A stretch of 20,358 nt of DNA from JAVZLQ01 sp049700035 (GTDB lineage Archaea > Thermoproteota > Bathyarchaeia > Bathyarchaeales > Bathycorpusculaceae), in the NCBI GenBank assembly GCA_049700035.1, contig JBNAWC010000019.1:1-20358 (forward strand), in the 5' to 3' direction. Positions 1 to 8,482 of the stretch are shown here, one piece after another (position 1 is the first letter of the stretch; the number at the start of each line of letters is the position of its first letter). Made by a program: the position numbers and the translations under genes. The notes below the pieces were generated by a model, which saw only the letters and a list, made by a program, of their open reading frames with translations, had not been told where the DNA came from and did no database searches.

Positions 1-400
1 GAAGGAGCGCAGATACGAACCTCCACTGGAAAAGCCTCACTTAAGCTTTGAGGAAGCGAAGGTTTATCTTGAAAAGCTGAAACGCGAAGCAGCTTTTGAG
101 GCTTTCCGCTGTTTAGGCTGTGGACCGTGTGCAGAATGCCTAGCAGAACTGGACTTATGCGAGGGCGACAAGGCTGTTGTTGACGAAAACTTGTGTGTGG
201 GCTGCAATGTCTGCGCTGTTGTATGCCCATTCGGAGCGATAAAGAAGAATGAGAAGGAGATTGCGCAGGTTAATGAGGAACTTTGTAAGGGCTGCGGAAT
301 ATGTGCTGCGCGGTGTCCAGAGCAGGCAATTTCGATGAAGAAGCTTTCGAATGAGCGTATATTGAGCCTTGCTTTGCAAGTTGAGGAGGCGAAAGCATGA
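1..400 (+). CDS. C-terminal iron-sulfur part of an FAD-dependent oxidoreductase (5' end outside window)
   Basis: An open frame runs from base 2 to the TGA at 398-400, giving 132 residues without a start, so the gene begins upstream of the window. It carries a cysteine-rich segment, CLGCGPCAEC, followed by two ferredoxin-type clusters, CVGCNVCAVVCP and CKGCGICAARCP. The EA-x-RCLxCGxCxEC pattern is what I expect near the end of GltD/NfnB-like flavoproteins that carry two-cluster ferredoxin tails in Hdr operons. The flavin and pyridine-nucleotide domains, if present, are not visible. Its stop overlaps the ATG of the following mvhD gene by four bases (ATGA), so the two are translationally coupled. 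By inference it feeds or accepts electrons for the Hdr complex. An HdrA-like protein or another ferredoxin-tailed reductase is the main alternative. Confidence 0.75.
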   Translation, partial: KERRYEPPLEKPHLSFEEAKVYLEKLKREAAFEAFRCLGCGPCAECLAELDLCEGDKAVVDENLCVGCNVCAVVCPFGAIKKNEKEIAQVNEELCKGCGICAARCPEQAISMKKLSNERILSLALQVEEAKA

Positions 401-1140
401 GTTCGAAAATTGTTTGTTTCATGTGTAATTGGGCTTTCTGCCTAGAAGAAATGGAAGTTCCAAAAAACGTTAACATCGCCCGTGTGATGTGCATCGGAAG
501 GCTTGACCCAACAATCGTTTTGGATGTGCTTGCGAAGGGCTTTGATGGTGTTTTGATGGTTGGATGCAAACCGCCAGACTGCCACTATGTTGAAGGAAAC
601 CTTCAGGCGGAAAGAGCCGTAAAACTCCTGAAAAAGCTTATTGCACTTGCTGGTTTGGAGCCAGAACGCGTAAAGCTTGAATGGTACACGCCTCTGGAAA
701 GAAAAAGCTTCATTCAACACCTAAAAGATTTTAACAACACAATAAATGCGCTTGGCGAGTCTCCGCTTAAAGAGTCTCCAGAATCAGAACTTATGCTAAA
801 CATTTTAGCTGCCAAAAGTGCTGCTTCCGATTTTAGGCTCAGAGTTCTTCTTGGAAGAGAAAAGGAACTAACAGAGGGCGTTAACGTTTACGGAGAGAAA
901 ATCTCGCAAGAAGAATTTGACTTTCTGATGGACGAAATTGTTAAGGAAGAGTTTCTACGCCACAAAATTCACTTGTTGACCAAGACAAAGCCGCTTTCGG
1001 TTAAGGATTTGGCTAAAGCGCTTGGAATCAAGCCCGCGGATGTTCTCAAGCAGATTGTAAACATGCGTAGGAAGAACATGATAACGATAGAGCGTTTCGC
1101 CGAGACAACGCCACTTTACAAGGCTTTGGAGGTAAAGTAA
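397..1140 (+). CDS. mvhD: MvhD-type iron-sulfur subunit with C-terminal winged-helix extension
   Basis: This 247-residue protein is about 100 residues longer than ordinary MvhD. Residues 1-125 are the MvhD domain, a [2Fe-2S] protein that passes electrons from hydrogenase to the flavin of HdrA. Its cysteines are C7, C10, C32, C57 and C62, plus an extra C15, with the typical VMCIGRLDP and GCKPPDCHY segments. Residues 126-190 are predicted helical, and 195-245 look like a winged helix-turn-helix (PLSVKDLAKALGIKPADVL). GGAGG lies seven bases before the ATG, inside the upstream gene. HdrA follows after one base. The extension could bind a partner protein or act as a regulatory domain; the sequence does not decide. 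The MvhD identity is firm, the role of the tail is not. Confidence 0.88.
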   Translation: MSSKIVCFMCNWAFCLEEMEVPKNVNIARVMCIGRLDPTIVLDVLAKGFDGVLMVGCKPPDCHYVEGNLQAERAVKLLKKLIALAGLEPERVKLEWYTPLERKSFIQHLKDFNNTINALGESPLKESPESELMLNILAAKSAASDFRLRVLLGREKELTEGVNVYGEKISQEEFDFLMDEIVKEEFLRHKIHLLTKTKPLSVKDLAKALGIKPADVLKQIVNMRRKNMITIERFAETTPLYKALEVK

Positions 1141-1141
1141 A

Positions 1142-4100
1142 ATGGCGGACAAAAACCAAAAGGTTGGAGCAGTTCTCGTCGTCGGCGGAGGAGTTGCTGG
1201 AATCCAAGCCTCCTTGGATTTGGCTGACGCTGGTTTCAAAGTGTACCTTGTTGACCAAGGCGCAAGTATCGGTGGTGTAATGGCTCAGCTTGACAAGACA
1301 TTTCCAACAAATGACTGTTCAATGTGCATTCTTTCGCCGAAGCTTGTGGCTACTGGTAGGCATCCGAACATCACGATTTTGACTAACACGGAAATTTTGG
1401 GCGTTGACGGCGAATCTGGAAACTTCGAAGTGAAACTTCGAAAACACGCTCGTTACATAATCGAAGATAAATGCAACGGCTGCGGACTCTGCGCACAAAA
1501 ATGTCCAATTGAAGCCATAGACCTCTACAACGAAGGCTTAAGCAACAGAAGCGCGATCTACGTGGACTATCCACAAGCCGTACCACTAAAGTACAAGATT
1601 GACCGCGAAAAATGCATCGGCTGCGGAACATGCTACGAAATATGCAAAGCAAAAGCCGTGGCTTACGACCAACAAGACAGCGAAGCCGTGCTAAAAGTAG
1701 GCGCAATAATACTTGCACCAGGATTCGAGACATTCGATGCGCGACTTAAAAGCGAGTACGGTTATGGACGTTACGCGAATGTTGTTACAAGCATGGAGTT
1801 TGAGCGCATACTAAGCGCTTCTGGACCCTACGGCGGCGTCGTGTTAAGACCTTCTGACGGCGAAATCCCGAAGAAAATTGCCTTTATCCAATGTGTTGGT
1901 TCTCGCGATGCCCAGCTTGGAAACAACTATTGTTCTGCAGCGTGTTGCATGTATGGAATGAAAGAGGCTGTCATCGCCAAAGAACACACGCCGACAAAGC
2001 TTGACGCTACAATATTCTTTATGGATTTACGTGCTTATGGGAAAGAGTTTGACGCCTACTACAACCGCGCAAAAGAAGAATGGGGAATAAGATTCGTAAG
2101 GTCAAGGGTTGCAGGCGTATCCGAAGACCCGCTTACTGGAAACCTCATCGTACATTATGTTGAGGATGAAACGCCGAAAACAGAAGAATTCGACATGGTT
2201 GTACTCTCCATTGGAATGCAACCGCCAAAAAATGTTGAAAAACTTGCTGAAGCGCTTGGAATAGAGCTTAACAAGTACAAGTTTTGCAAAACAAACACTT
2301 TCACGCCGCTAAAAACTTCAAGACCAGGCGTTTTTGTCTGCGGAGCATTCAGTGCGCCGAAGGATATTCCAGAAAGCGTTGCCCAAGCAAGCGGTGCAGC
2401 GGCAAAAGCCATGAGCATAATCGCAAGCGAAAGAGGAAAGCTTGTGAAGGTTAAGGAGTACCCGCAGGAAAGGGACGTAAGCCAAGAAGAGCCGCGAATA
2501 GGCGTTTTCGTCTGCCACTGCGGAATCAACATAGGCGGAGTCGTTAACGTTCCAGAAGTTGTTGAGTACGCTAAAAAGCTGCCAAACGTGGTTTACGCAG
2601 AAGCAAACCTATACACCTGCTCACAGGACACTCAGAAACTAATCAGAGAGAAGATTCAACAGTACAAGCTAAACCGCGTAGTTGTAGCCTCATGCACACC
2701 ACGCACCCACGAGCCGCTATTCAGAGAAACCGTCCAAGAGGCTGGATTAAACCCATACCTATTCGAGATGGCAAACATACGCGACCAATGCAGCTGGGTT
2801 CACATGCACGAGCCGAAAGCCGCAACAGAAAAAGCAAAAGACCTTGTACGCTCAGTCGTTGCAAAAGCAAGGCTACTACAACCATTAAAGAAACCGCAAA
2901 TAACGGTTACACCCGTAGGCTTGGTCATAGGCGGCGGCGTTTCTGGCATGACTGCAGCCCTAGAACTCGCAAAGCAAGGCTTCGAAGTGCACTTGGTAGA
3001 AAGAGAAAAAGAACTTGGCGGACACCTACGCCACATACACTATTTGCTTGAGGGCGACGAAAACCCACAGGAAAAACTAAAAGACCTAATAAGCGAAGTA
3101 ATGGCGAACAGCAAAATCCATGTTCACTTGGACTCTGAAGTTGTCAATATCAAGGGTTTTGTCGGCAACTTTAGAACTAAGATAAAGCGGCACAGCGGCG
3201 GAGAAGTGGAAGTTGAAAATGGCATAGTTATTGTGGCTACTGGCGCAACCGAGTACGTGCCTAAAGAATATCTTTACGGTTCAGACCCGAGAGTGCTCAC
3301 GCAAAGGGAACTTGAAGAAAAACTTGCAAATGGCGAGTTCAAAGCCAAAACCGTAGTCATGATACAATGCGTTGGAGCAAGAAACGAGGAGAGACCAAAC
3401 TGTGCGCGGATATGCTGCGGACAAGCAATAAAGAACGCCCTAAAAATTAAGGAGTTAAACCCGCAAACAGAAGTTTACGTCTTATACAAGGATGTTAGGG
3501 CTTACGGCTTCAAGGAGGACTATTACCGTGAAGCAGCAACAAAAGGTGTACTATTCATAAACTACGGGGATGAAAGGAAACCACAAGTCGTTAGTGAAAG
3601 CGGAAAGCTTAAGGTGCGGTTCTGGGAGCCGGTGCTGAAAGAAGAAATCGAAATCGAGCCAGACCTAATCGTTTTAAGCGCAGCAACAATTCCAAACCCA
3701 GACAACAAACGCGTTGCAGAAATGCTCAAAGTTCCATTAACAAAAGACGGCTTCTTCCTCGAAGCCCACATGAAGCTTAGACCAGTAGACTTCGCAACAG
3801 AAGGCGTGTTCCTATGCGGCATGGCGCACTCGCCAAAATACATCGACGAAAGCATAGCGCAAGCCTGCGCTGCAGCGGCAAGAGCCGCGACGATACTGTC
3901 GAAACCGACGCTTGAGATGGAAGGAATTGTGGCAAACGTAAACGAAGATTTATGTAGCGGATGCAGAATCTGTGAATATCTATGCCCATACGGGGCAATA
4001 GAAATGAAAGAAAAAGACGGCAAACTTACAGCACACGTAATTGAAGCCCTATGCAAGGGCTGCGGTGCATGCGGAACCGCATGTCCAACAAAAGCCATCA

Positions 4101-4171
4101 TAATGGGACACTTCACAACTGAAGAAATACTTGCACAAGTTAGAGCCGCTCTTGTGGAGGCAACAGCATGA
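1142..4171 (+). CDS. hdrA: Heterodisulfide reductase subunit A, tandem-fused double form
   Basis: HdrA holds the FAD that bifurcates electrons between ferredoxin and the HdrBC disulfide site. This protein has 1009 residues, well above the roughly 650 of methanogen HdrA, because two HdrA cores are joined. Copy 1 (1-450) starts directly at a GGGVAG dinucleotide-binding loop (15-20). It has the HdrA signature FPTNDCSMCIL (C59, C62) and two internal [4Fe-4S] motifs (C111-C121, C158-C168). Copy 2 starts with the HdrA N-terminal domain (RIGVFVCHCG at 452-461), then a second loop (595-602). It lacks the FPTNDCSMCIL signature and the internal ferredoxin, and ends in two [4Fe-4S] motifs (C938-C948, C971-C981). 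IQCVGSRD and IQCVGARN recur in the two halves. GGAGG lies nine bases before the ATG. The stop overlaps the next mvhD as ATGA. No frameshift is seen. Confidence 0.93.
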   Translation: MADKNQKVGAVLVVGGGVAGIQASLDLADAGFKVYLVDQGASIGGVMAQLDKTFPTNDCSMCILSPKLVATGRHPNITILTNTEILGVDGESGNFEVKLRKHARYIIEDKCNGCGLCAQKCPIEAIDLYNEGLSNRSAIYVDYPQAVPLKYKIDREKCIGCGTCYEICKAKAVAYDQQDSEAVLKVGAIILAPGFETFDARLKSEYGYGRYANVVTSMEFERILSASGPYGGVVLRPSDGEIPKKIAFIQCVGSRDAQLGNNYCSAACCMYGMKEAVIAKEHTPTKLDATIFFMDLRAYGKEFDAYYNRAKEEWGIRFVRSRVAGVSEDPLTGNLIVHYVEDETPKTEEFDMVVLSIGMQPPKNVEKLAEALGIELNKYKFCKTNTFTPLKTSRPGVFVCGAFSAPKDIPESVAQASGAAAKAMSIIASERGKLVKVKEYPQERDVSQEEPRIGVFVCHCGINIGGVVNVPEVVEYAKKLPNVVYAEANLYTCSQDTQKLIREKIQQYKLNRVVVASCTPRTHEPLFRETVQEAGLNPYLFEMANIRDQCSWVHMHEPKAATEKAKDLVRSVVAKARLLQPLKKPQITVTPVGLVIGGGVSGMTAALELAKQGFEVHLVEREKELGGHLRHIHYLLEGDENPQEKLKDLISEVMANSKIHVHLDSEVVNIKGFVGNFRTKIKRHSGGEVEVENGIVIVATGATEYVPKEYLYGSDPRVLTQRELEEKLANGEFKAKTVVMIQCVGARNEERPNCARICCGQAIKNALKIKELNPQTEVYVLYKDVRAYGFKEDYYREAATKGVLFINYGDERKPQVVSESGKLKVRFWEPVLKEEIEIEPDLIVLSAATIPNPDNKRVAEMLKVPLTKDGFFLEAHMKLRPVDFATEGVFLCGMAHSPKYIDESIAQACAAAARAATILSKPTLEMEGIVANVNEDLCSGCRICEYLCPYGAIEMKEKDGKLTAHVIEALCKGCGACGTACPTKAIIMGHFTTEEILAQVRAALVEATA

Positions 4172-4605
4172 GCGAAAAAGAAAATTTTGAACCAAAAATA
4201 GTTGGCTTCCTCTGCAACTGGTGCAGCTACGCAGGAGCAGACCTAGCGGGCGTAAGCCGAATCCAGTACCCACCAAACATTAGGATTGTTCGCGTCATGT
4301 GCAGCGGCAGAATCGACCCAATCTTCATTCTTGAAGCATTCAAAAACGGCGCAGACGGCGTTCTCGTGGCTGGCTGCCACCTACCATCAGACTGCCACTA
4401 TATCAGTGGAAACTTTAAGGCTTTGAGAAGGGTAACATTATTAAGGAAAATTTTAAAAGAATTTGGAATCGAACCTGAACGTCTACGGCTGGAGTGGGTT
4501 TCCGCAAGCGAAGGAGACCGCTTCGCCGCCATAGTACGCGAGATGGTTGAAGAAATAAAAAAGCTTGGACCAAGCCCCCTAAAGAAAATGGAGGTTAAAG
4601 CCTAA
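4168..4605 (+). CDS. mvhD: MvhD, hydrogenase/Hdr [2Fe-2S] linker subunit
   Basis: At 145 residues this is an ordinary-length MvhD, the [2Fe-2S] subunit that carries electrons from the MvhGA hydrogenase to HdrA. Visible cysteines are C16, C19, C45, C70 and C76, in FLCNWCSY, VMCSGRIDP and GCHLPSDCHY. The C70-C76 spacing is one residue longer than in the first MvhD of this operon. It has no C-terminal helix-turn-helix, unlike that paralogue. GGAGG lies seven bases before the start, and the ATG overlaps the hdrA stop. Its own stop overlaps the hdrC start (TAATG). Lying between hdrA and hdrC, it is the likelier of the two to serve the hydrogenase. Confidence 0.93.
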   Translation: MSEKENFEPKIVGFLCNWCSYAGADLAGVSRIQYPPNIRIVRVMCSGRIDPIFILEAFKNGADGVLVAGCHLPSDCHYISGNFKALRRVTLLRKILKEFGIEPERLRLEWVSASEGDRFAAIVREMVEEIKKLGPSPLKKMEVKA

Positions 4606-5138
4606 TGTCGCAAGCAGAAAAAGAACCGATAAAAGCTTCTGAAATCGACCCAAAATTCAAATATGAAATTGCAAGGCTGCCAGGTGGAGAAAAGCTCATG
4701 CGCTGCTTCCAATGTGGCACATGCACTTCCGACTGCCCCATCGCAAAATTCAGCGACACTTACCGCCCCAGACAAATTATACGCATGACACAACTTGGCT
4801 TGCGCGAAAGAGTCCTAAGCAGCGACACGCTGTGGCTTTGCGCCTCATGCTTCACTTGCACGGACAGATGCCCACAAGATGTTGAAGTTGCAAGCGTAAT
4901 CCGCGTACTACGCAACCTAGCAGCCGAGAGGGGCTATATTCCACAAGTTTTCAAGGAGCAAGCCTCAAGCATTTTGGAGTCTGGATATGCCTACAAAATT
5001 CCAGACTTGCGAATAAAGAAGCGAGAAAGTTTAGGCTTACCGCCTTTACCGCGTGGAAACCCCGAAGGTATTAGGAAGGTTCTCCGCGGTGTAAGCTTCT
5101 TAAAGTTTGTTGAAGGTGAGAAAAGTGCCGCAAAATAA
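4605..5138 (+). CDS. hdrC: Heterodisulfide reductase subunit C
   Basis: HdrC is the small [4Fe-4S] protein that wires HdrA to the catalytic subunit HdrB. The 177 residues contain two complete cluster motifs, C34-C37-C40-C44 followed by Pro, and C79-C82-C85-C89 followed by Pro. The sequence around them (CFQCGTCTSDCP, CASCFTCTDRCP) and the helical RPRQIIRMTQLG segment are typical of HdrC. Length agrees with soluble HdrC, and no membrane segment is present, so this is the cytosolic HdrABC kind and not HdrDE. GGAGG sits ten bases before the ATG, inside the preceding gene. The 3' end overlaps hdrB by 14 bases when hdrB starts at its best GTG. Confidence 0.94.
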   Translation: MSQAEKEPIKASEIDPKFKYEIARLPGGEKLMRCFQCGTCTSDCPIAKFSDTYRPRQIIRMTQLGLRERVLSSDTLWLCASCFTCTDRCPQDVEVASVIRVLRNLAAERGYIPQVFKEQASSILESGYAYKIPDLRIKKRESLGLPPLPRGNPEGIRKVLRGVSFLKFVEGEKSAAK

Positions 5139-6021
5139 GTTCCTAATCTTCCTCGGATGCGCGATTCCGTATAGGGTTTCAGCTTACGAAATTTCAGCGC
5201 GCAAGGTTCTTCAAAAACTAGGCGTAGAACTCGTTGAGATGCCAGAATTCAACTGCTGCGGTTTGCCAATGGACCCGGTGAGCCATGAAATGATGCTTAT
5301 CCTAGCGGCGAGAAACCTCGCTTTGGCAGAGCGTGAAGGACTAAACATTCTAACGCTTTGTCCAGGATGCGCTGGAACGCTTAAGAAGGTTAATAAGATG
5401 TTGAAGGCGGACAAGGCTTTACGCGAGGAAATTAACAAGCACTTGAAAGAGTCTGGCTTAGAGTTTAAGGGTACAATAGAAGCAAAGCACCTAATGCAAG
5501 TGCTCATTGAAGATGTTGGCTTGGAAAGGATAAAGAACGCTGTTGTGAAGCCTTTAACGGCGCTTAGGGTTGCAGAACACAACGGCTGCCACATCCTTAG
5601 ACCAAAAGAATACATTGGGTTTGACGACCCAGAAGACCCGCAGACGCTTAAAAGGCTTGTAGAGGCTACTGGCGCCATATGCCTCGACTATCTTGACGAA
5701 ACCGAATGCTGCGGAGCCCCAAGCGTAGGCGTAAACGACAAGATTGCTCTTCAGCTTGCACGTGACAAGCTTAACCACATAAAAATGGTTGGCGCCCAAG
5801 CCATGATTACGATATGCCCGTTCTGCCACATAATGTATGACACTAACGAGCTGCGCATAGAAAAGATGTTTAACGAAACTTATGGCATACCAATTTTGCA
5901 TTACACACAACTGCTCGGTTTGGCTATGGGAATACCGCCAGAAGAACTTGCCTTCAACGAGCTTAGGGTTGATGCTTCAAAAATATTGAAAACCGCGTTA
6001 GAAGGTGTTGAAAATGAGTAA
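5125..6021 (+). CDS. hdrB: Heterodisulfide reductase subunit B (two complete CCG motifs)
   Basis: HdrB is the catalytic subunit that reduces the disulfide bond (CoM-S-S-CoB in methanogens) at two noncubane [4Fe-4S] clusters. From the GTG at 5125 the protein has 298 residues. Both CCG motifs are intact: C12-x31-C44C45-x33-C79xxC82 and C155-x39-C195C196-x34-C231xxC234. I chose this GTG because GGTGAG (5115-5120) lies just upstream and because FLIFLGCAIP then sits near the N-terminus as in the family. The in-frame TTG codons at 5107 and 5110 have no ribosome site. The gene overlaps hdrC by 14 bases and the hydrogenase small-subunit gene by eight. Full cluster motifs point to a working enzyme; the substrate in this organism is unknown. 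Confidence 0.94.
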   Translation: MPQNKFLIFLGCAIPYRVSAYEISARKVLQKLGVELVEMPEFNCCGLPMDPVSHEMMLILAARNLALAEREGLNILTLCPGCAGTLKKVNKMLKADKALREEINKHLKESGLEFKGTIEAKHLMQVLIEDVGLERIKNAVVKPLTALRVAEHNGCHILRPKEYIGFDDPEDPQTLKRLVEATGAICLDYLDETECCGAPSVGVNDKIALQLARDKLNHIKMVGAQAMITICPFCHIMYDTNELRIEKMFNETYGIPILHYTQLLGLAMGIPPEELAFNELRVDASKILKTALEGVENE

Positions 6022-6997
6022 AAACAAGTTGAAATTCGCGTTTTACTGGGCTGCGAGTTGTGGTGGCTGCGAAATAGCGGTTTTAGACATAAACGAAAAA
6101 ATCCTAGAAGTGCTTCAAATAGCCGACATTGTCTTTTGGCCAGTTGCCATGGACATAAAATACAAAGACGTTGAAAACATGCCAGACAAATACATAGACG
6201 TTTGTTTCTTCAACGGTGGAATACGCAACAGTGAACAAGAGCACATGGCTAAACTCCTAAGGCAAAAATCGAAGATACTTGTTGCTTATGGCGCTTGCGC
6301 TCATCTGGGCGGGGTCCCAGGACTTGCGAATCTGACTAACCGTGAGGAGATTTTTGAGAAGGTTTATGGAACGACGTTTTCAACGGCAAACCCAAACAAG
6401 ACGGTGCCAAAGCCTAATGTTAAGGTTAAGGAGGGCGAACTGGACATTCCAGAATTCTACGACACTGTTAGGACGCTTGACCAAACCGTGGACGTGGACT
6501 ATTATGTTCCCGGCTGTCCGCCAGCAGTTGAACGCACATTATACGCTTTAGAAGTCATAGCCAAAGGTGAATTGCCGCCAAAAGGCTCTGTGCTCGCACC
6601 GCTAAAATCGGTTTGCGACGAATGCCCAAGAAAGAAAGAAAACAAGAAAATCTCGAAGATTTACCGCGTATACGAGAAGGCTCCAGAACCCGAAAAATGC
6701 CTATTAGAACAAGGAATAATCTGCATGGGACCCGCAACAAGAGGCGGATGCGGAGCAAGATGCTTAAAGGCGGATATGCCATGCACTGGCTGTGGTGGAC
6801 CATGCCCTAACTCGCCAGAACAAGGAGCCGCCATGATAAGCGCGCTGGCCTCTATACTTGGCTTGGAAGAGGAGAAGGAAAAGTACACGGAGGAGGAAGT
6901 GGAAAAACTAATCAGCCAAATAAAGGACCCGATTGGCACATTTTACATGTACGCCCTACCAGCATCGATTTTGCGTAGGAGGATTATGAGAAAATGA
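6014..6997 (+). CDS. mvhG: [NiFe]-hydrogenase small subunit, MvhG type
   Basis: This is the iron-sulfur subunit of a cytosolic group 3 [NiFe]-hydrogenase, carrying electrons from the NiFe site to MvhD. It has 327 residues from the ATG at 6014. The proximal cluster ligands are visible as C16 and C19 (SCGGCE), C95 (GACAHLGG) and C168 (PGCPP). Further cysteines for medial and distal clusters lie in the C-terminal third (CDECP, CLLEQGIICMGP, GGCGARC, PCTGCGGPCP). There is no twin-arginine signal or membrane anchor, fitting a cytosolic enzyme. GGTG just upstream favours ATG 6014 over the in-frame GTG at 6005. It overlaps hdrB by eight bases and the large-subunit gene by four. Confidence 0.94.
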   Translation: MSKNKLKFAFYWAASCGGCEIAVLDINEKILEVLQIADIVFWPVAMDIKYKDVENMPDKYIDVCFFNGGIRNSEQEHMAKLLRQKSKILVAYGACAHLGGVPGLANLTNREEIFEKVYGTTFSTANPNKTVPKPNVKVKEGELDIPEFYDTVRTLDQTVDVDYYVPGCPPAVERTLYALEVIAKGELPPKGSVLAPLKSVCDECPRKKENKKISKIYRVYEKAPEPEKCLLEQGIICMGPATRGGCGARCLKADMPCTGCGGPCPNSPEQGAAMISALASILGLEEEKEKYTEEEVEKLISQIKDPIGTFYMYALPASILRRRIMRK

Positions 6998-8448
6998 AGA
7001 AAATCGTCATCGACCCAATAACTAGGCTCGAAGGACATGGAAAAATAGCAATATTCCTAAACGACGCGGGCGAAGTAGAAAACGCTTACTTGCAAATTCC
7101 AGAGCTTAGAGGCTTCGAAAAGTTTTGCATTGGAAGAAAAGCTGAAGACATGCCACTTTTAACGAGCAGAATTTGTGGCGTATGCCCAGTTGCACACCAC
7201 ATGGCTGGGACAAAAGCTTTAGACGCAGCATTCAACGTTGAACCGCCACCTGCAGCAAAAAAGCTCCGCGAGCTCATGTACTGTGGCTATTACCTATACG
7301 ACCACACTTTACACTTTTACTATTTGGGTGGTCCAGACTTTGTTGTCGGACCAGATGCTCCACCAGAAAGAAGAAACGTTATAGGCGTAATTGAAAAGGC
7401 TGGACTTGAAATCGGCAAAGAAGTCATAAAGCACAGAGCCTATGGGCAGAGGATAACCGAAATAATCGGTGGAAAAGCCACACATCCAGTCTGCGGAATT
7501 CCAGGCGGAATTTCCAAACCGTTAAGTGAAGAAGAGCGGAGCGAAATCGAGAAGATGGCTTCTTCAGCCGTGAACTTTGCAAAGTTTTCGCTTAAACTTT
7601 TCCACAACATTGTTCTTGGAAACAGCAAATACGTTGACTTGATTAAGAGCGACGCGTACACGCTTCGAACTTACTATATGGGTTTGGTTGACGAAAACAA
7701 CAAGGTGAACTTTTACGACGGCAAAATAAGGGTTGTAGACCCGAACGGCAAAGAATTCATCAAATTCGAAGCCAAAAACTACCTTGACCACATTGCAGAA
7801 CACGTTGAAGAATGGACTTACGTAAAGTTTCCATACCTAAAGAAGATTGGCTGGAAAGGCTTTGTTGACGGTCCAGAAAGCGGAGCGTACCGTGTTGGAC
7901 CCCTTGGAAGGCTTAACGCTGCAGATGGAATGGCAACGCCTTTGGCGCAGGAAGAATACGAGTTCATGTATAAGACGCTTGGCGGAAAACCAGTCCACAA
8001 CACTTTGGCGTATCACTGGGCTAGGCTCATAGAGCTTTTGTACGCGTCTGAAAGAGCCTTAGAGTTGAGCAGAGACCCAGAAATAACGAGTAAGGAAGTA
8101 CGCAACAAGCCAGGCGCGCCAGGAGAAGGCATAGGCGTGGTTGAGGCGGCTAGGGGAACGCTGATTCACCATTACGTTTTGGATGAAAATGCGCTTATCA
8201 AAGACGTTAACCTGATAGTTGCGACTGTCAACAACAGTTCATCAATAAATATGTCTGTTCGGAACGCTGCTAAAGGTTTGATACACGGCGACAAGGTTGA
8301 CCATGGAGTTTTGAACATGGTTGAGATGGCTTTTAGGGCTTATGACCCATGCTTCGGATGTGCCACACACTTTGCTTTTGGGCAGATGCCGCTCACTGTG
8401 GAGATTTACAACAGCGAAAAGAAGCTAATCAAGACGCTTCAACGATAA
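6994..8448 (+). CDS. mvhA: [NiFe]-hydrogenase large subunit, MvhA type
   Basis: This is the catalytic subunit that splits or makes H2 at a NiFe(CN)2CO centre. It has 484 residues. The four nickel-binding cysteines are present: C61 and C64 in RICGVCPVAHH, and C453 and C456 in DPCFGCATH. The N-terminus VIDPITRLEGHG is the family signature. After H459 a 25-residue tail remains, which should be removed by the protease encoded next, as in other [NiFe] enzymes with a nickel site. The ATG overlaps the mvhG stop (ATGA); GGAGG lies eleven bases before it. The HdrABC and MvhD neighbours place it in the Mvh-Hdr group (group 3c-like). A subgroup call would need a tree. Confidence 0.95.
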   Translation: MKKIVIDPITRLEGHGKIAIFLNDAGEVENAYLQIPELRGFEKFCIGRKAEDMPLLTSRICGVCPVAHHMAGTKALDAAFNVEPPPAAKKLRELMYCGYYLYDHTLHFYYLGGPDFVVGPDAPPERRNVIGVIEKAGLEIGKEVIKHRAYGQRITEIIGGKATHPVCGIPGGISKPLSEEERSEIEKMASSAVNFAKFSLKLFHNIVLGNSKYVDLIKSDAYTLRTYYMGLVDENNKVNFYDGKIRVVDPNGKEFIKFEAKNYLDHIAEHVEEWTYVKFPYLKKIGWKGFVDGPESGAYRVGPLGRLNAADGMATPLAQEEYEFMYKTLGGKPVHNTLAYHWARLIELLYASERALELSRDPEITSKEVRNKPGAPGEGIGVVEAARGTLIHHYVLDENALIKDVNLIVATVNNSSSINMSVRNAAKGLIHGDKVDHGVLNMVEMAFRAYDPCFGCATHFAFGQMPLTVEIYNSEKKLIKTLQR

Positions 8449-8480
8449 TTTTCCCATATTTCCCTCATTTTCTAATTTTA
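8447..8480 (+). terminator. Pyrimidine-rich gap after mvhA, possible transcript end
   Basis: The 34 bases between the mvhA stop and the protease gene are T/C-rich, with TTTTCCC, ATTTCCC and ATTTTC runs and no hairpin. Archaeal transcripts often end in such T-rich tracts, so partial termination here is possible. The protease gene so close downstream argues that at least some transcription reads through. Confidence 0.25.
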
Positions 8481-8482
8481 GT

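Noticed and set aside
2692..3051. 119-residue open frame on the + strand inside hdrA
   Set aside because: Arg/Thr-rich, low-complexity product in a shifted frame of a strongly conserved gene; a shadow.
3562..4116. 184-residue open frame on the - strand opposite hdrA
   Set aside because: Runs antisense to the conserved C-terminal HdrA core and ferredoxin motifs; no family features of its own.
1142..4171. Possible misassembly joining two hdrA genes
   Set aside because: The halves differ greatly in sequence and domain content, and the frame is continuous with ordinary linker sequence, so a collapsed or duplicated read is unlikely.
5107..5124. Earlier TTG starts for hdrB
   Set aside because: No ribosome site there; GTG at 5125 has GGTGAG upstream and fits the family N-terminus.
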